From: Paraburkholderia oxyphila NBRC 105797
GTDB lineage: Bacteria > Pseudomonadota > Gammaproteobacteria > Burkholderiales > Burkholderiaceae
Assembly: GCF_000685075.1 (NCBI RefSeq)
Contig: NZ_BAYD01000098.1
Span: 1-36,874 of the forward strand
Length of the DNA stretch: 36,874 bases
Direction of reading: 5' to 3'
Shown: piece by piece, positions 16,100 to 23,695 of the stretch
Layout of the letters: each line of letters starts with the position of its first letter
Position numbering within the stretch: position 1 is the stretch's first letter
The notes under the pieces: generated by a model
What the model was told of the DNA's origin: nothing
Databases searched by the model: none
The model's input: the letters and a program-made list of their open reading frames with translations, nothing else
Made by a program: the position numbers and the translations under genes

Positions 16100-16555
16100 T
16101 CATTCCGTGGAAACCGGTTCGCCTTCGTCGCGCAAGGCCGCGCGCAGCGTGTGCCAGGCGAGCGTCGCGCACTTGATGCGCGCCGGAAACTCGCGCACGC
16201 CGGCCAGCACCGCGAGCTTGCCGAGTCCTGCAACGTCTGCGAGCGGCCGGTCGGCCGGGGCCGTCGCCATCGCGTGAAAGCGCTCGAACAGCGCCTCGAC
16301 CTCGGCCTCGGTGCGGCCCTTGAGCGCCTCGGTCATCAACGAGGCAGAAGCGGTCGCGATCGCGCAGCCGGCGCCCTCGAAGCCGACGTCCTTGACGATG
16401 CCGTCCTCGATGCGCAGATACAGCGTGATGCGGTCTCCGCACAGCGGGTTGTACCCCTCGGCCCGGCGGTTCGCGTCCGCGAGCGCATGACAGTTCCGCG
16501 GCCGCCGGTAGTGGTCGAAAATCATTTCCTGGTACAACTCACGAAGATCGCTCAT
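16100..16555 (-). CDS. sufU: SufU, sulfur-relay protein of the SUF system
   Basis: A 151-residue U-type scaffold homologue. The three conserved cysteines are Cys39 (PLCGD), Cys64 (GAGCAI) and Cys129 (IKCATLAW), and Asp41 completes the zinc site of the SufU type. In Bacillus, SufU takes persulfide sulfur from SufS by exchanging its zinc ligand. This replaces SufE, which is absent here. The ATG overlaps the sufS stop codon in an ATGA, so translation is coupled to its partner desulfurase. Confidence 0.93.
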   Translation of the reverse strand: MSDLRELYQEMIFDHYRRPRNCHALADANRRAEGYNPLCGDRITLYLRIEDGIVKDVGFEGAGCAIATASASLMTEALKGRTEAEVEALFERFHAMATAPADRPLADVAGLGKLAVLAGVREFPARIKCATLAWHTLRAALRDEGEPVSTE

Positions 16556-17805
16556 AGCGGGAACAGCTCCTGCACGCGGGCGAGGCCTTCGACGAGCGCA
16601 TCCACTTCGGCGCGCGTGTTATAGAGCGCGAACGATGCGCGCACCGTGGCCGGCACGCCAAAGCGCGTCATGACCGGCATCGCGCAATGATGACCGGTGC
16701 GCACCGCCACGCCGCACTGGTCGAGGATCGTGCCGATATCGTGGGCATGTGCGTGCGCCATCACGAACGATACGATCCCCACCTTCTCCTTCGCCGTGCC
16801 GATCATGCTCAAATGCGGCACCGCGCGCAGCGCGTCGCTCGCATAGGCGAGCAGGTCGGCCTCGTGCGCGAGCGCCACTTCCACGCCAATTGCGCTCAGA
16901 TAGTCGAGCGCCGCCGCCAGCCCCACCGCGCCCGCGATGTTCGGCGTGCCGGCCTCGAAACGCCACGGAATCGCGTTGTACTCCGTCTTTTCGAAGCTCA
17001 CCGAGCGGATCATGTCGCCGCCCCCTTGCCAGGGCGGCATCGCCTCGAGCAGCTCCGTCTTCGCGTAGAGCGCGCCGATACCGGTTGGCCCGTAGACCTT
17101 GTGTCCGGAAAACGCGTAGAAGTCGCAATCGAGGGCGGTCACGTCGACGGGAAGATGCGCAATTGCCTGCGCGCCATCGATCAGCACCGGCACGCCGCGC
17201 GCGTGCGCGCGCTCGATCAGCCGCGCAATGGGGTTGATGGTCCCGAGCGCGTTCGACGCATGCGTGATCGAGACGACGCGCGTGCGCGGCCCCAGCATGC
17301 GTTCGTACGCGTCGATCTCGAGTGCGCCGGCATCGTCGATCGGCACCACTTTGAGCTGCGCGCCCGTCTGCGCGCAGACCATCTGCCACGGCACGATGTT
17401 CGAATGGTGCTCCATCGCGCTGATGAGGATCTCGTCGCCGGGCTGAATGCGGGGCCGGACGTAGCTCTGCGCCACCAGATTGATCGCCTCGGTAGTGCCC
17501 CGGACGTACACGATCTCTTCGGCGCGGCCCGCGTGAATGAACCGCGCGATGCGCGCGCGGGCGCCTTCGTAGGCAGCAGTGGCGCGCTGCGAGAGCAGGT
17601 GCACGCCGCGATGGACGTTCGCGTTCATCTGCTCGTAGTACGCGCACTCCGCGGCGATCACGGCCGCGGGCTTCTGCGTGGTCGCGCCGTTGTCCAGATA
17701 CGCGAGCGGCTTGCCGTGCACGCGTTCGCGCAGAATTGGAAAGTCGCGCCGCCAGTGCGCCACCGTGTCCTGATCTGGAATCCTTACCGGTTCGACAGGC
17801 TTCAT
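16552..17805 (-). CDS. sufS: Cysteine desulfurase SufS
   Basis: A 417-residue PLP enzyme that takes sulfur from cysteine as an enzyme-bound persulfide for Fe-S cluster building. The PLP lysine is Lys236 (SGHKVYGP), the persulfide cysteine is Cys374 (RTGHHCAMP), and the N-terminal YLDNGATTQKP is typical of class II desulfurases. The ATG overlaps the stop of sufD (ATGA), and its own stop overlaps the sufU start, showing tight coupling. The frame is open upstream inside sufD, but that extension is not part of the protein. Confidence 0.96.
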   Translation of the reverse strand: MKPVEPVRIPDQDTVAHWRRDFPILRERVHGKPLAYLDNGATTQKPAAVIAAECAYYEQMNANVHRGVHLLSQRATAAYEGARARIARFIHAGRAEEIVYVRGTTEAINLVAQSYVRPRIQPGDEILISAMEHHSNIVPWQMVCAQTGAQLKVVPIDDAGALEIDAYERMLGPRTRVVSITHASNALGTINPIARLIERAHARGVPVLIDGAQAIAHLPVDVTALDCDFYAFSGHKVYGPTGIGALYAKTELLEAMPPWQGGGDMIRSVSFEKTEYNAIPWRFEAGTPNIAGAVGLAAALDYLSAIGVEVALAHEADLLAYASDALRAVPHLSMIGTAKEKVGIVSFVMAHAHAHDIGTILDQCGVAVRTGHHCAMPVMTRFGVPATVRASFALYNTRAEVDALVEGLARVQELFPL

Positions 17806-19136
17806 GTGAGTCCCCGCAGATATTCGCCGCCGGGCAGGCGCGCGAGCAGCAGTTGCGTGAGCCGCTTGCGCAGCACGGCGCTCTCCACGCGGTCCACGCT
17901 CACGCGCGCGAACGCCCACACCAGCAAGGCCCGCGCCATGCGCTCGTCGAGGCCGCGCGAGCGCAGGTAGAACAGCGGGTTTTCGTCGAGCTGGCCGACC
18001 GTCGCGCCGTGCGTGCACTTCACGTCGTCGGCGTGAATCTCCAGTTGCGGCTTGGTGTCGATCTGCGCATCGCGCGAGAGCAGGAGATTGTCGTTGCCCT
18101 GATGCGCGTCGGTCTGCTGGGCGTCCGGATGCACGATCACGCGCGCGTCGAACACGCCGTGCGACGCGCCGTCGAGCACGCCGCGGTAGTACTCGCGGCT
18201 CGTGCCGCGCGGCTGCTCGTGATCGACGCGCGTATGGTGGTCGACGTGCTGCCTCGCGCCCACCAGATAGAGGCCGTTCAGATCGGCGCGCGCATCGGCC
18301 GCGTCGAGCCGCGTCGCGATCTGCGTGCGCGACAGTGCGCTGCCGAACGCGAACGAATGCGACGTGAAGTGGCTCGCCCGCTGTTGCGAGACGTCCACCT
18401 GGGCGATGTGAAACGCACTACGTGCTTCCTGCTGAATACGGCAATGGCGAACGTCGGCTTCGCTGTCCGCGACGATCTCGGTCGCGGCGTTGACGAAATA
18501 GGCCTCGTCGGCGATCCCCGCGAACTGCTCGACGATCGAACACCGCGCGCCCTGCTCCGCCACCACCACGTTGAACGGATGCATCGCCAGGCCCGCTTCA
18601 TCGGCGAAAAACAGCACGTGCAGCGGCGCCTCGATCGCGCATCCCGGCGGCAGCACGACCACATAGCCGTCGCTCAGAAACGCGCCGTTCAACGCCGCGA
18701 AGCCGTCCTGCTGCTCGCGCCGGGCCATGACTGTGTGGAGCCGCTGGGGAATTTCGCGCATCGCCTGGCGCAGGCTGCCGACGAACGCGCCCTCGGGCAA
18801 ATCGGCGAGTCGCGAAAGCTTCGGCGCATAACGGCCGTTCACGAACACCAGGCGATTCGCCACGTCATCGGGCACGAGATCGCTCACCAGACTCGCGATA
18901 CCGCCCAGGTCCGCGTGCGCGGGATGCGCGGGCGCGAAATGCCAGCGCGGCTGCGCGATGGCCGTCACGTTGGTGTACTTCCACGCTTCGAGCTGCGTGC
19001 CCGGAAAACCCAGTACCTCGAACCGCTCGAACGCGTGGCGCCGGGCGCTGCGCAGCCACGGCAACTCGACGCCCGGCAGGGTCTTCACCGTCGTGCGAAA
19101 AGCGTCGCGGTAGTAGTCGCGCATCGACTCGCTCAT
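17802..19136 (-). CDS. sufD: SufD, component of the SufBCD scaffold
   Basis: A 444-residue protein of the SufB/SufD beta-helix family, which pairs with SufB and the ATPase SufC to form the scaffold on which Fe-S clusters are assembled. Recognisable segments are the N-terminal region with WKYTNV, the helix repeat core and the C-terminal CTHGATVGQLDENPLFYLRSRG, which includes the conserved His of the SufB-SufD interface. GAGGAGC precedes the ATG. It is the third gene of the operon, 33 bases after sufC. Confidence 0.95.
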   Translation of the reverse strand: MSESMRDYYRDAFRTTVKTLPGVELPWLRSARRHAFERFEVLGFPGTQLEAWKYTNVTAIAQPRWHFAPAHPAHADLGGIASLVSDLVPDDVANRLVFVNGRYAPKLSRLADLPEGAFVGSLRQAMREIPQRLHTVMARREQQDGFAALNGAFLSDGYVVVLPPGCAIEAPLHVLFFADEAGLAMHPFNVVVAEQGARCSIVEQFAGIADEAYFVNAATEIVADSEADVRHCRIQQEARSAFHIAQVDVSQQRASHFTSHSFAFGSALSRTQIATRLDAADARADLNGLYLVGARQHVDHHTRVDHEQPRGTSREYYRGVLDGASHGVFDARVIVHPDAQQTDAHQGNDNLLLSRDAQIDTKPQLEIHADDVKCTHGATVGQLDENPLFYLRSRGLDERMARALLVWAFARVSVDRVESAVLRKRLTQLLLARLPGGEYLRGLT

Positions 19137-19169
19137 TGCTGCTCCTCGCCGGACAGGCGCGCGCCGCCG

Positions 19170-19964
19170 CTAGTGCGCGGCGCGCGGTCCGGGCCCTTCG
19201 TGTGCCTCGTCCTCTTCGCGCGTTTCGGCGCCGAGCCAGCCGTAGCCCTTGCGCTCCAGTTCCAGCGCAAGCTCATGCGTGCCCGAGCGCACGATGCGGC
19301 CCTGAGAGAGCACATGGACATGATCCGGCACAACGTAATCGAGCAGGCGCTGATAGTGCGTCACCAGCACGATCGCCCGGTCCGCGCTGCGCATCCGGTT
19401 GATGCCGCGCGCGACGACCTGCAGCGCGTCGATATCGAGCCCCGAATCGGTTTCGTCGAGAATGGCCAGGCGCGGCGCCAGCACCGACATCTGCAGCACC
19501 TCGTTGCGCTTTTTCTCGCCGCCCGAGAATCCCTCGTTGACGCCGCGCGAGAGCAGGTCCTCGCCTATCTCCATGTCCGCGAGCTTCTGCTTGACGAGCG
19601 CGAGGAAGTCCATGGCGTCCAGCTCCGGCTCACCGCGCGCCTTGCGCTGGGCGTTGAGCGCGGCCTTCAGCAAATAGACGTTGCTGACGCCGGGAATCTC
19701 CACCGGATACTGAAACGCGAGAAAGACGCCTCTGCGCGCGCGTTCGTCAGGGGCGAGCGCGAGCAGGTCGGCCCCGTCGTAGAGCACGCTGCCGCCCGTC
19801 ACGACGTACGGTTCGCGCCCGGTCAGCACATGCGCGAGCGTGCTCTTGCCCGAGCCGTTCGGCCCCATGATCGCGTGAACCTCGCCCGCATTCACGCGCA
19901 GATCGACGCCGCGCAAGATCGGCTTGCCTTGCACGTCGACACTCAAATTGCGGATATCGAGCAT
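19170..19964 (-). CDS. sufC: SufC, ABC-type ATPase of Fe-S cluster assembly
   Basis: A 264-residue soluble ABC ATPase. The Walker A motif is GPNGSGKST (residues 34-42), the signature is FSGGEKKRNE, and the Walker B is LAILDETDSGLD; the last two are specific to SufC. It powers conformational changes of SufB and SufD rather than membrane transport. The ATG at 19964 is chosen over the open upstream frame because the family N-terminus begins there and GAGG lies before it. The C-terminal tail of about 15 residues is acidic and longer than usual. Confidence 0.96.
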   Translation of the reverse strand: MLDIRNLSVDVQGKPILRGVDLRVNAGEVHAIMGPNGSGKSTLAHVLTGREPYVVTGGSVLYDGADLLALAPDERARRGVFLAFQYPVEIPGVSNVYLLKAALNAQRKARGEPELDAMDFLALVKQKLADMEIGEDLLSRGVNEGFSGGEKKRNEVLQMSVLAPRLAILDETDSGLDIDALQVVARGINRMRSADRAIVLVTHYQRLLDYVVPDHVHVLSQGRIVRSGTHELALELERKGYGWLGAETREEDEAHEGPGPRAAH

Positions 19965-20012
19965 CCTGTTTGCCTCGCTCAGCCCACGCTGCCTGACCGC
20001 CACGACCCGACA

Positions 20013-21461
20013 CTACCCGACGCTGCCCTCGAGGCTCACGCCGAGCAGCTTCTGTGCCTCCACGGCGAATTCCATGGGCAATTCCTTGAACACGTCCTTG
20101 CAAAAACCGTTGACGATCATCGACACCGCGTCTTCTTCCGAGAGCCCGCGCTGCATGCAATAGAACAACTGGTCTTCACCGATGCGCGAAGTCGAGGCCT
20201 CGTGCTCGACCTTCGCGCTCGAATTCTTCACCTCGATATACGGGAACGTGAAAGCGCTGCAGCGCGCGCCGAGCAGCAGCGAATCGCAGCGGCTAAAGTT
20301 GCGCGCATCCTGCGCCGAGCGGCCCATTTTCACGAGCCCGCGATAGGCGTTCCGGCCGCGGCCCGCGGAAATGCCCTTCGAGAGAATCGTGCTGCGCGTA
20401 TTGCGCCCGAGATGAATCATCTTCGTGCCGGTGTCGGCTTGCTGGTAATGGTTCGTGAGCGCCACCGAATAGAACTCGCCGACCGCGTTGTCGCCGCGCA
20501 GGATCACACTCGGGTATTTCCACGTGATGGCGGAGCCGGTCTCGACCTGCGTCCACGAAATCCTCGAGTTGGCTTCGCGGCAGTCGCCGCGCTTCGTCAC
20601 GAAGTTGTAGATGCCGCCGCGCCCCTGCTCGTCACCCGGATACCAGTTCTGCACGGTCGAATAGCGGATCTGCGCGCCTTCGAGCGCGACGAGCTCCACC
20701 ACGGCCGCGTGCAGCTGGTTCTCGTCGCGCATGGGCGCCGTGCAGCCCTCCAGATAGCTGACGTAGGCGCCCTTGTCGGCCACGATCAGCGTGCGCTCGA
20801 ACTGCCCGGTGTTGCGCGCGTTGATGCGGAAGTACGTGGACAGCTCCATCGGGCAGCGCACGCCCGGCGGTATGTAACAGAACGACCCGTCGCTAAATAC
20901 CGCGGAATTCAGCGTGGCGAAGAAGTTGTCGGTGTACGGCACCACCGAGCCGAGATACTGCCGCACGAGGTCCGGATGCTCCTGCACCGCTTCCGAGAAC
21001 GAACAGAACACGATACCGAGCTCGCCGAGTTGCTTGCGAAACGTCGTGGCGACCGACACGCTGTCGAATACCGCGTCCACGGCCACGCCAGCCAGCATCT
21101 CGCGCTCCTGCAGCGGCACGCCGAGTTTCTCGTAGGTGCGCAGCAGTTCCGGATCGACTTCGTCCAGACTTTTTGGCCTGCCCTCCTGCGCATGCGGCGC
21201 CGAGTAGTACGCGATGCCCTGCCAGTCGATCGGCGGATGCTCGACCGTGGCCCAATGCGGCTCGCGCATCGTGAGCCAGTGCCGGTAGGCGGCCAGCCGC
21301 CATTCGAGCATGAATTCCGGCTCGTGCTTCTTGGCCGAAATCAGTCGGACCACGTCTTCGGACAGCCCGCGCGGCAAGGTGTCGGACTGCACGTCGGAAA
21401 CGAATCCATGCTGGTATTTGCGCCGAACCCATTCGTCCATGCCGGCCGCATTCGTGCTCAT
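20013..21461 (-). CDS. sufB: SufB, main scaffold protein of the SUF system
   Basis: A 482-residue protein of standard SufB length. It has the family signatures YIPPGVRCPMELSTYFRIN, EGCTAP, RGDCREANSRISW, and SRCDSLLLG with the conserved cysteine, and ends in the SufC-binding helices. It receives sulfur from SufS/SufU and carries the nascent cluster. A strong Shine-Dalgarno GGAGG (21471-21467) six bases before the ATG fixes the start, although the frame is open 22 codons further up. It is the first gene of the seven-gene operon; no sufR or iscR-type regulator gene is adjacent. Confidence 0.96.
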   Translation of the reverse strand: MSTNAAGMDEWVRRKYQHGFVSDVQSDTLPRGLSEDVVRLISAKKHEPEFMLEWRLAAYRHWLTMREPHWATVEHPPIDWQGIAYYSAPHAQEGRPKSLDEVDPELLRTYEKLGVPLQEREMLAGVAVDAVFDSVSVATTFRKQLGELGIVFCSFSEAVQEHPDLVRQYLGSVVPYTDNFFATLNSAVFSDGSFCYIPPGVRCPMELSTYFRINARNTGQFERTLIVADKGAYVSYLEGCTAPMRDENQLHAAVVELVALEGAQIRYSTVQNWYPGDEQGRGGIYNFVTKRGDCREANSRISWTQVETGSAITWKYPSVILRGDNAVGEFYSVALTNHYQQADTGTKMIHLGRNTRSTILSKGISAGRGRNAYRGLVKMGRSAQDARNFSRCDSLLLGARCSAFTFPYIEVKNSSAKVEHEASTSRIGEDQLFYCMQRGLSEEDAVSMIVNGFCKDVFKELPMEFAVEAQKLLGVSLEGSVG

Positions 21462-21878
21462 CTGGACCTCCGCTTTCTGCGGCGGCGCCGAAACACTCGA
21501 CACCGCCCGAGCGCGAAAACCGCTCACGAAGCCGCGCGGCGCTGTCGACCGGCGGCATCGATATTATTACGGTCTCCTTTTCACTCTCACTAACTATTGT
21601 AGAACCGCCCCCAAAACCCTGACGGACCCAGGGTCTCCGGGCACGCGTCGCGGCAGGCGATAAAGCGCATCGCCCCCGGCCAGGCGCCGGGATGCCAATC
21701 ATGGCCAGCCGAGCGTCCAATGCGATCGGAACGACAGGCGCGCCACAATCCGGAAACGAGCTTCGGCACACATGAACTACCCCCGAATCCCGAGCGAGCC
21801 TCCAAAATTCTCTTTGACAAACACTCTTAAGATATATATCTTAAGACATGTTTTAAGACACTCAGAGAAGGAGGCCTC
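21462..21878. other. Divergent intergenic region sufB / padR
   Basis: This 417-base gap should hold the promoters of the suf operon on the left and of padR on the right. The padR side shows a clear promoter and palindrome (listed separately). On the suf side there is an AT-rich patch around 21561-21600, but I see no convincing -35/-10 pair and no IscR-like site. No gene is supported in the gap. Confidence 0.4.
21814..21860 (+). promoter_or_regulatory. padR promoter with 22-bp perfect palindrome
   Basis: A consensus -35 TTGACA lies at 21814-21819 and TATCTT at 21837-21842 can serve as -10 with a 17-base spacer. Across the -10 sits a perfect palindrome at 21825-21846 (half site TCTTAAGATAT). 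TTAAGACA at 21841-21848 is repeated at 21853-21860. The overlap of operator and -10 points to autorepression by the PadR protein encoded just downstream. Confidence 0.8.
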
Positions 21879-22625
21879 ATGCGCCACCATCACGCTTTCA
21901 GCCATTTCTGGCGCCACGGCCGTGCCAGCCACGCCGGTTTCGACCCCTTTGACAACGACGATTTCGCCGGCGTCCGCTTCGCCATGCGCCACCCGATGCA
22001 CGCGCTGCGCCACGCCATGGGCCGCCACCGCGGCGGCGAAGGCCACGGCGATTTCGGCGACCGCTTCGGGGAAGGCTTCGGCCGCGGCTTCGGGGGGAAT
22101 GGCGACGGCTTCGGCCGCGCCCGCAAGTTCACGTCGGAAGATTTGCAGCTGATGCTGCTCGTGCTGCTCGCTGAGCGCCCGAGCCACGGCTACGAACTCA
22201 TCAAGGCGCTCGACGCGCGCTCGAACGGCTTCTACAGCCCGAGCCCCGGCATGGTCTATCCCGCGCTCACCTACCTCGAGGAACTCGGCTACGTCAGCGT
22301 CTCGCTCGAAGGCAACCGCAAGCGCTACGAACTATCCGACGAAGGCCGTGCGCATCTGGAAGCCAATCGCGAGCGCGCCGACCTGATCCTCGCGAAGCTC
22401 ACCCATTTCGGCCGCAAGATGGAACTCATGCGCCGCGCGCTCGCGGGCGAAGATCCCGTCGAAGTCACCGGCTGGGTGCGCGAGCTCATCGAAGCGCGCC
22501 GCGCGCTCAAGCACGCCTTGCTGGTTCGCACGGACGCCTCGCCCGACGAGCAGCGCCGCATCGCGGCGATCCTCGCGCGCGCCACCCGCGAGATCGAGAG
22601 CGGCGAGGAAAGCGGCGGCGCCTGA
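21879..22625 (+). CDS. PadR-family regulator with His/Gly-rich N-terminus (YqjI-like)
   Basis: A 248-residue winged-helix repressor. Residues 83 to about 165 are the PadR DNA-binding domain, with PSHGYELIKALDA, SPSPGMVYPALTYLEELGYV and KRYELSDEGR. The C-terminus is a dimerising coiled helix pair. The N-terminal 80 residues are unusual: 11 histidines in the first 56 residues, then a Gly/Phe/Asp-rich stretch. E. coli YqjI, a nickel/iron-responsive PadR repressor of the siderophore reductase YqjH, has a similar His-rich extension, though with cysteines that are absent here. The next gene is a YqjH-type reductase, which supports the comparison. AAGGAGG stands four bases before the ATG. Confidence 0.9.
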   Translation: MRHHHAFSHFWRHGRASHAGFDPFDNDDFAGVRFAMRHPMHALRHAMGRHRGGEGHGDFGDRFGEGFGRGFGGNGDGFGRARKFTSEDLQLMLLVLLAERPSHGYELIKALDARSNGFYSPSPGMVYPALTYLEELGYVSVSLEGNRKRYELSDEGRAHLEANRERADLILAKLTHFGRKMELMRRALAGEDPVEVTGWVRELIEARRALKHALLVRTDASPDEQRRIAAILARATREIESGEESGGA

Positions 22626-22692
22626 GCGCAGGCCCGCCAGCCTCCGCGCGCAACTCGTCACGCCTCGTCGATCGAACGCCACCCCATCGCCG

Positions 22693-22804
22693 AATCGCCC
22701 TATCGCCCTATCGCCCTATCGCCCTATCGCCCTATCGCCCTATCGCCCTATCGCCCTATCGCCCTATCGCCCTATCGCCCTATCGCCCTATCGCCCTATC
22801 GCCC
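22693..22804. repeat. Tandem array of the octamer TATCGCCC
   Basis: Thirteen perfect back-to-back copies of TATCGCCC run from 22701 to 22804, preceded by one variant copy AATCGCCC (22693-22700). The array ends five bases before the ribosome binding site of the flavoreductase gene. It lies outside any coding frame that I can support, in the leader of that gene or in the message joining it to padR. Confidence 0.97.
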
Positions 22805-22818
22805 CATTGGAGCCCCAG

Positions 22819-23628
22819 ATGCATAACCCAAGCCACCTAGAAGTCGTCCGCGTGCGACATCCGCTGAAGTTCCGCCTGCTGCGCGTCGCGCGCGTCGAGG
22901 CGCTGTCGCCTGCGCTCGTGCGCGTGACGCTCACGGGCGATCTGAGCGACTTCGTCTCGGCATCGTTCGACGATCACCTGAAGGTATTTTTCCCGGCCCC
23001 GGGCGCCGAAAAACCCGTGCTGCCGAGCCTCGGACCCGACGGCATCGTCTTTCCCGAGGGCGTAGAGCGCCCCGCCGCGCGCGATTACACGCCGCGCCGC
23101 TTCGACACCGTTGCCAACGAGCTCGACCTCGAATTCGCGCTGCACGAAGCTGGCCCCGCCACGGCGTGGGCGGCGCAGGCCCAGCCCGGCCAGTACCTGG
23201 GCGTGGGCGGTCCGCGCGGCTCGATGGTGATCCCCACGGGCTACGACTGGCATCTCCTGATCGGCGACGAAACGGCGCTGCCGGCGATCCAGCGCCGCCT
23301 GACCGAGCTGCCCGCCGGCGCGCGCGTCGCGGTGGTCGTGGAAGTGGCGAACCGTGCGGCGCGCATCCCGCTGCCCACCGAAGCCGATCTCTACGCCATC
23401 TGGCAATACCGTGAGGAATCCGAATCGGATCAGCCGCTCGTCGATGCCGTGCGCGAAGTCTGGCTGCCGCCCGGCGACGGCCACGTGTGGGCGGCCGGCG
23501 AAGCCTCGGCGATCCGCGCCGTGCGCGCGCACCTGTGCAACGAGCGCGGTGTCGACAAGAAGCGCATCCGCGCGTCGGCGTACTGGCGGCGCGGCGCGCA
23601 GGCGACACACGAAACAATCGACGACTGA
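22819..23628 (+). CDS. Siderophore-interacting FAD/NADPH ferric reductase (YqjH/ViuB family)
   Basis: A 269-residue cytoplasmic flavoprotein of the SIP family, which reduces ferric siderophores or ferric chelates with NAD(P)H and frees the iron. The FAD-binding motif R-x-Y-T is RDYTPRRFD (residues 88-95), followed by GPRGSM in the FAD domain and LLIGDETALPAIQRRL opening the NAD(P) domain. AGEASAIRAVR near the C-terminus is the conserved end of the family. A TTG at 22807 is open in frame, but the ATG at 22819 is preceded by TTGGAG at the right distance. It lies 193 bases after padR, separated by the octamer array, and 67 bases before an MFS transporter. Confidence 0.9.
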   Translation: MHNPSHLEVVRVRHPLKFRLLRVARVEALSPALVRVTLTGDLSDFVSASFDDHLKVFFPAPGAEKPVLPSLGPDGIVFPEGVERPAARDYTPRRFDTVANELDLEFALHEAGPATAWAAQAQPGQYLGVGGPRGSMVIPTGYDWHLLIGDETALPAIQRRLTELPAGARVAVVVEVANRAARIPLPTEADLYAIWQYREESESDQPLVDAVREVWLPPGDGHVWAAGEASAIRAVRAHLCNERGVDKKRIRASAYWRRGAQATHETIDD

Positions 23629-23695
23629 ACCAAAACCCTGCGCGCGCTGACCCGCTCCCTTCGCGCGAACGCGCGCGCATCACGAAGGTCCCTCA

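Noticed and set aside
17736..21593. Very long plus-strand open frame (1285 codons) opposite the suf genes
   Set aside because: It is the antisense shadow of GC-rich coding DNA; the Arg/His/Ala-rich translation has no domain, and the minus strand encodes well-conserved SufB, C, D and S.
22693..22804. CRISPR array
   Set aside because: Repeats are 8 bases long with no spacers, and there are no cas genes nearby.
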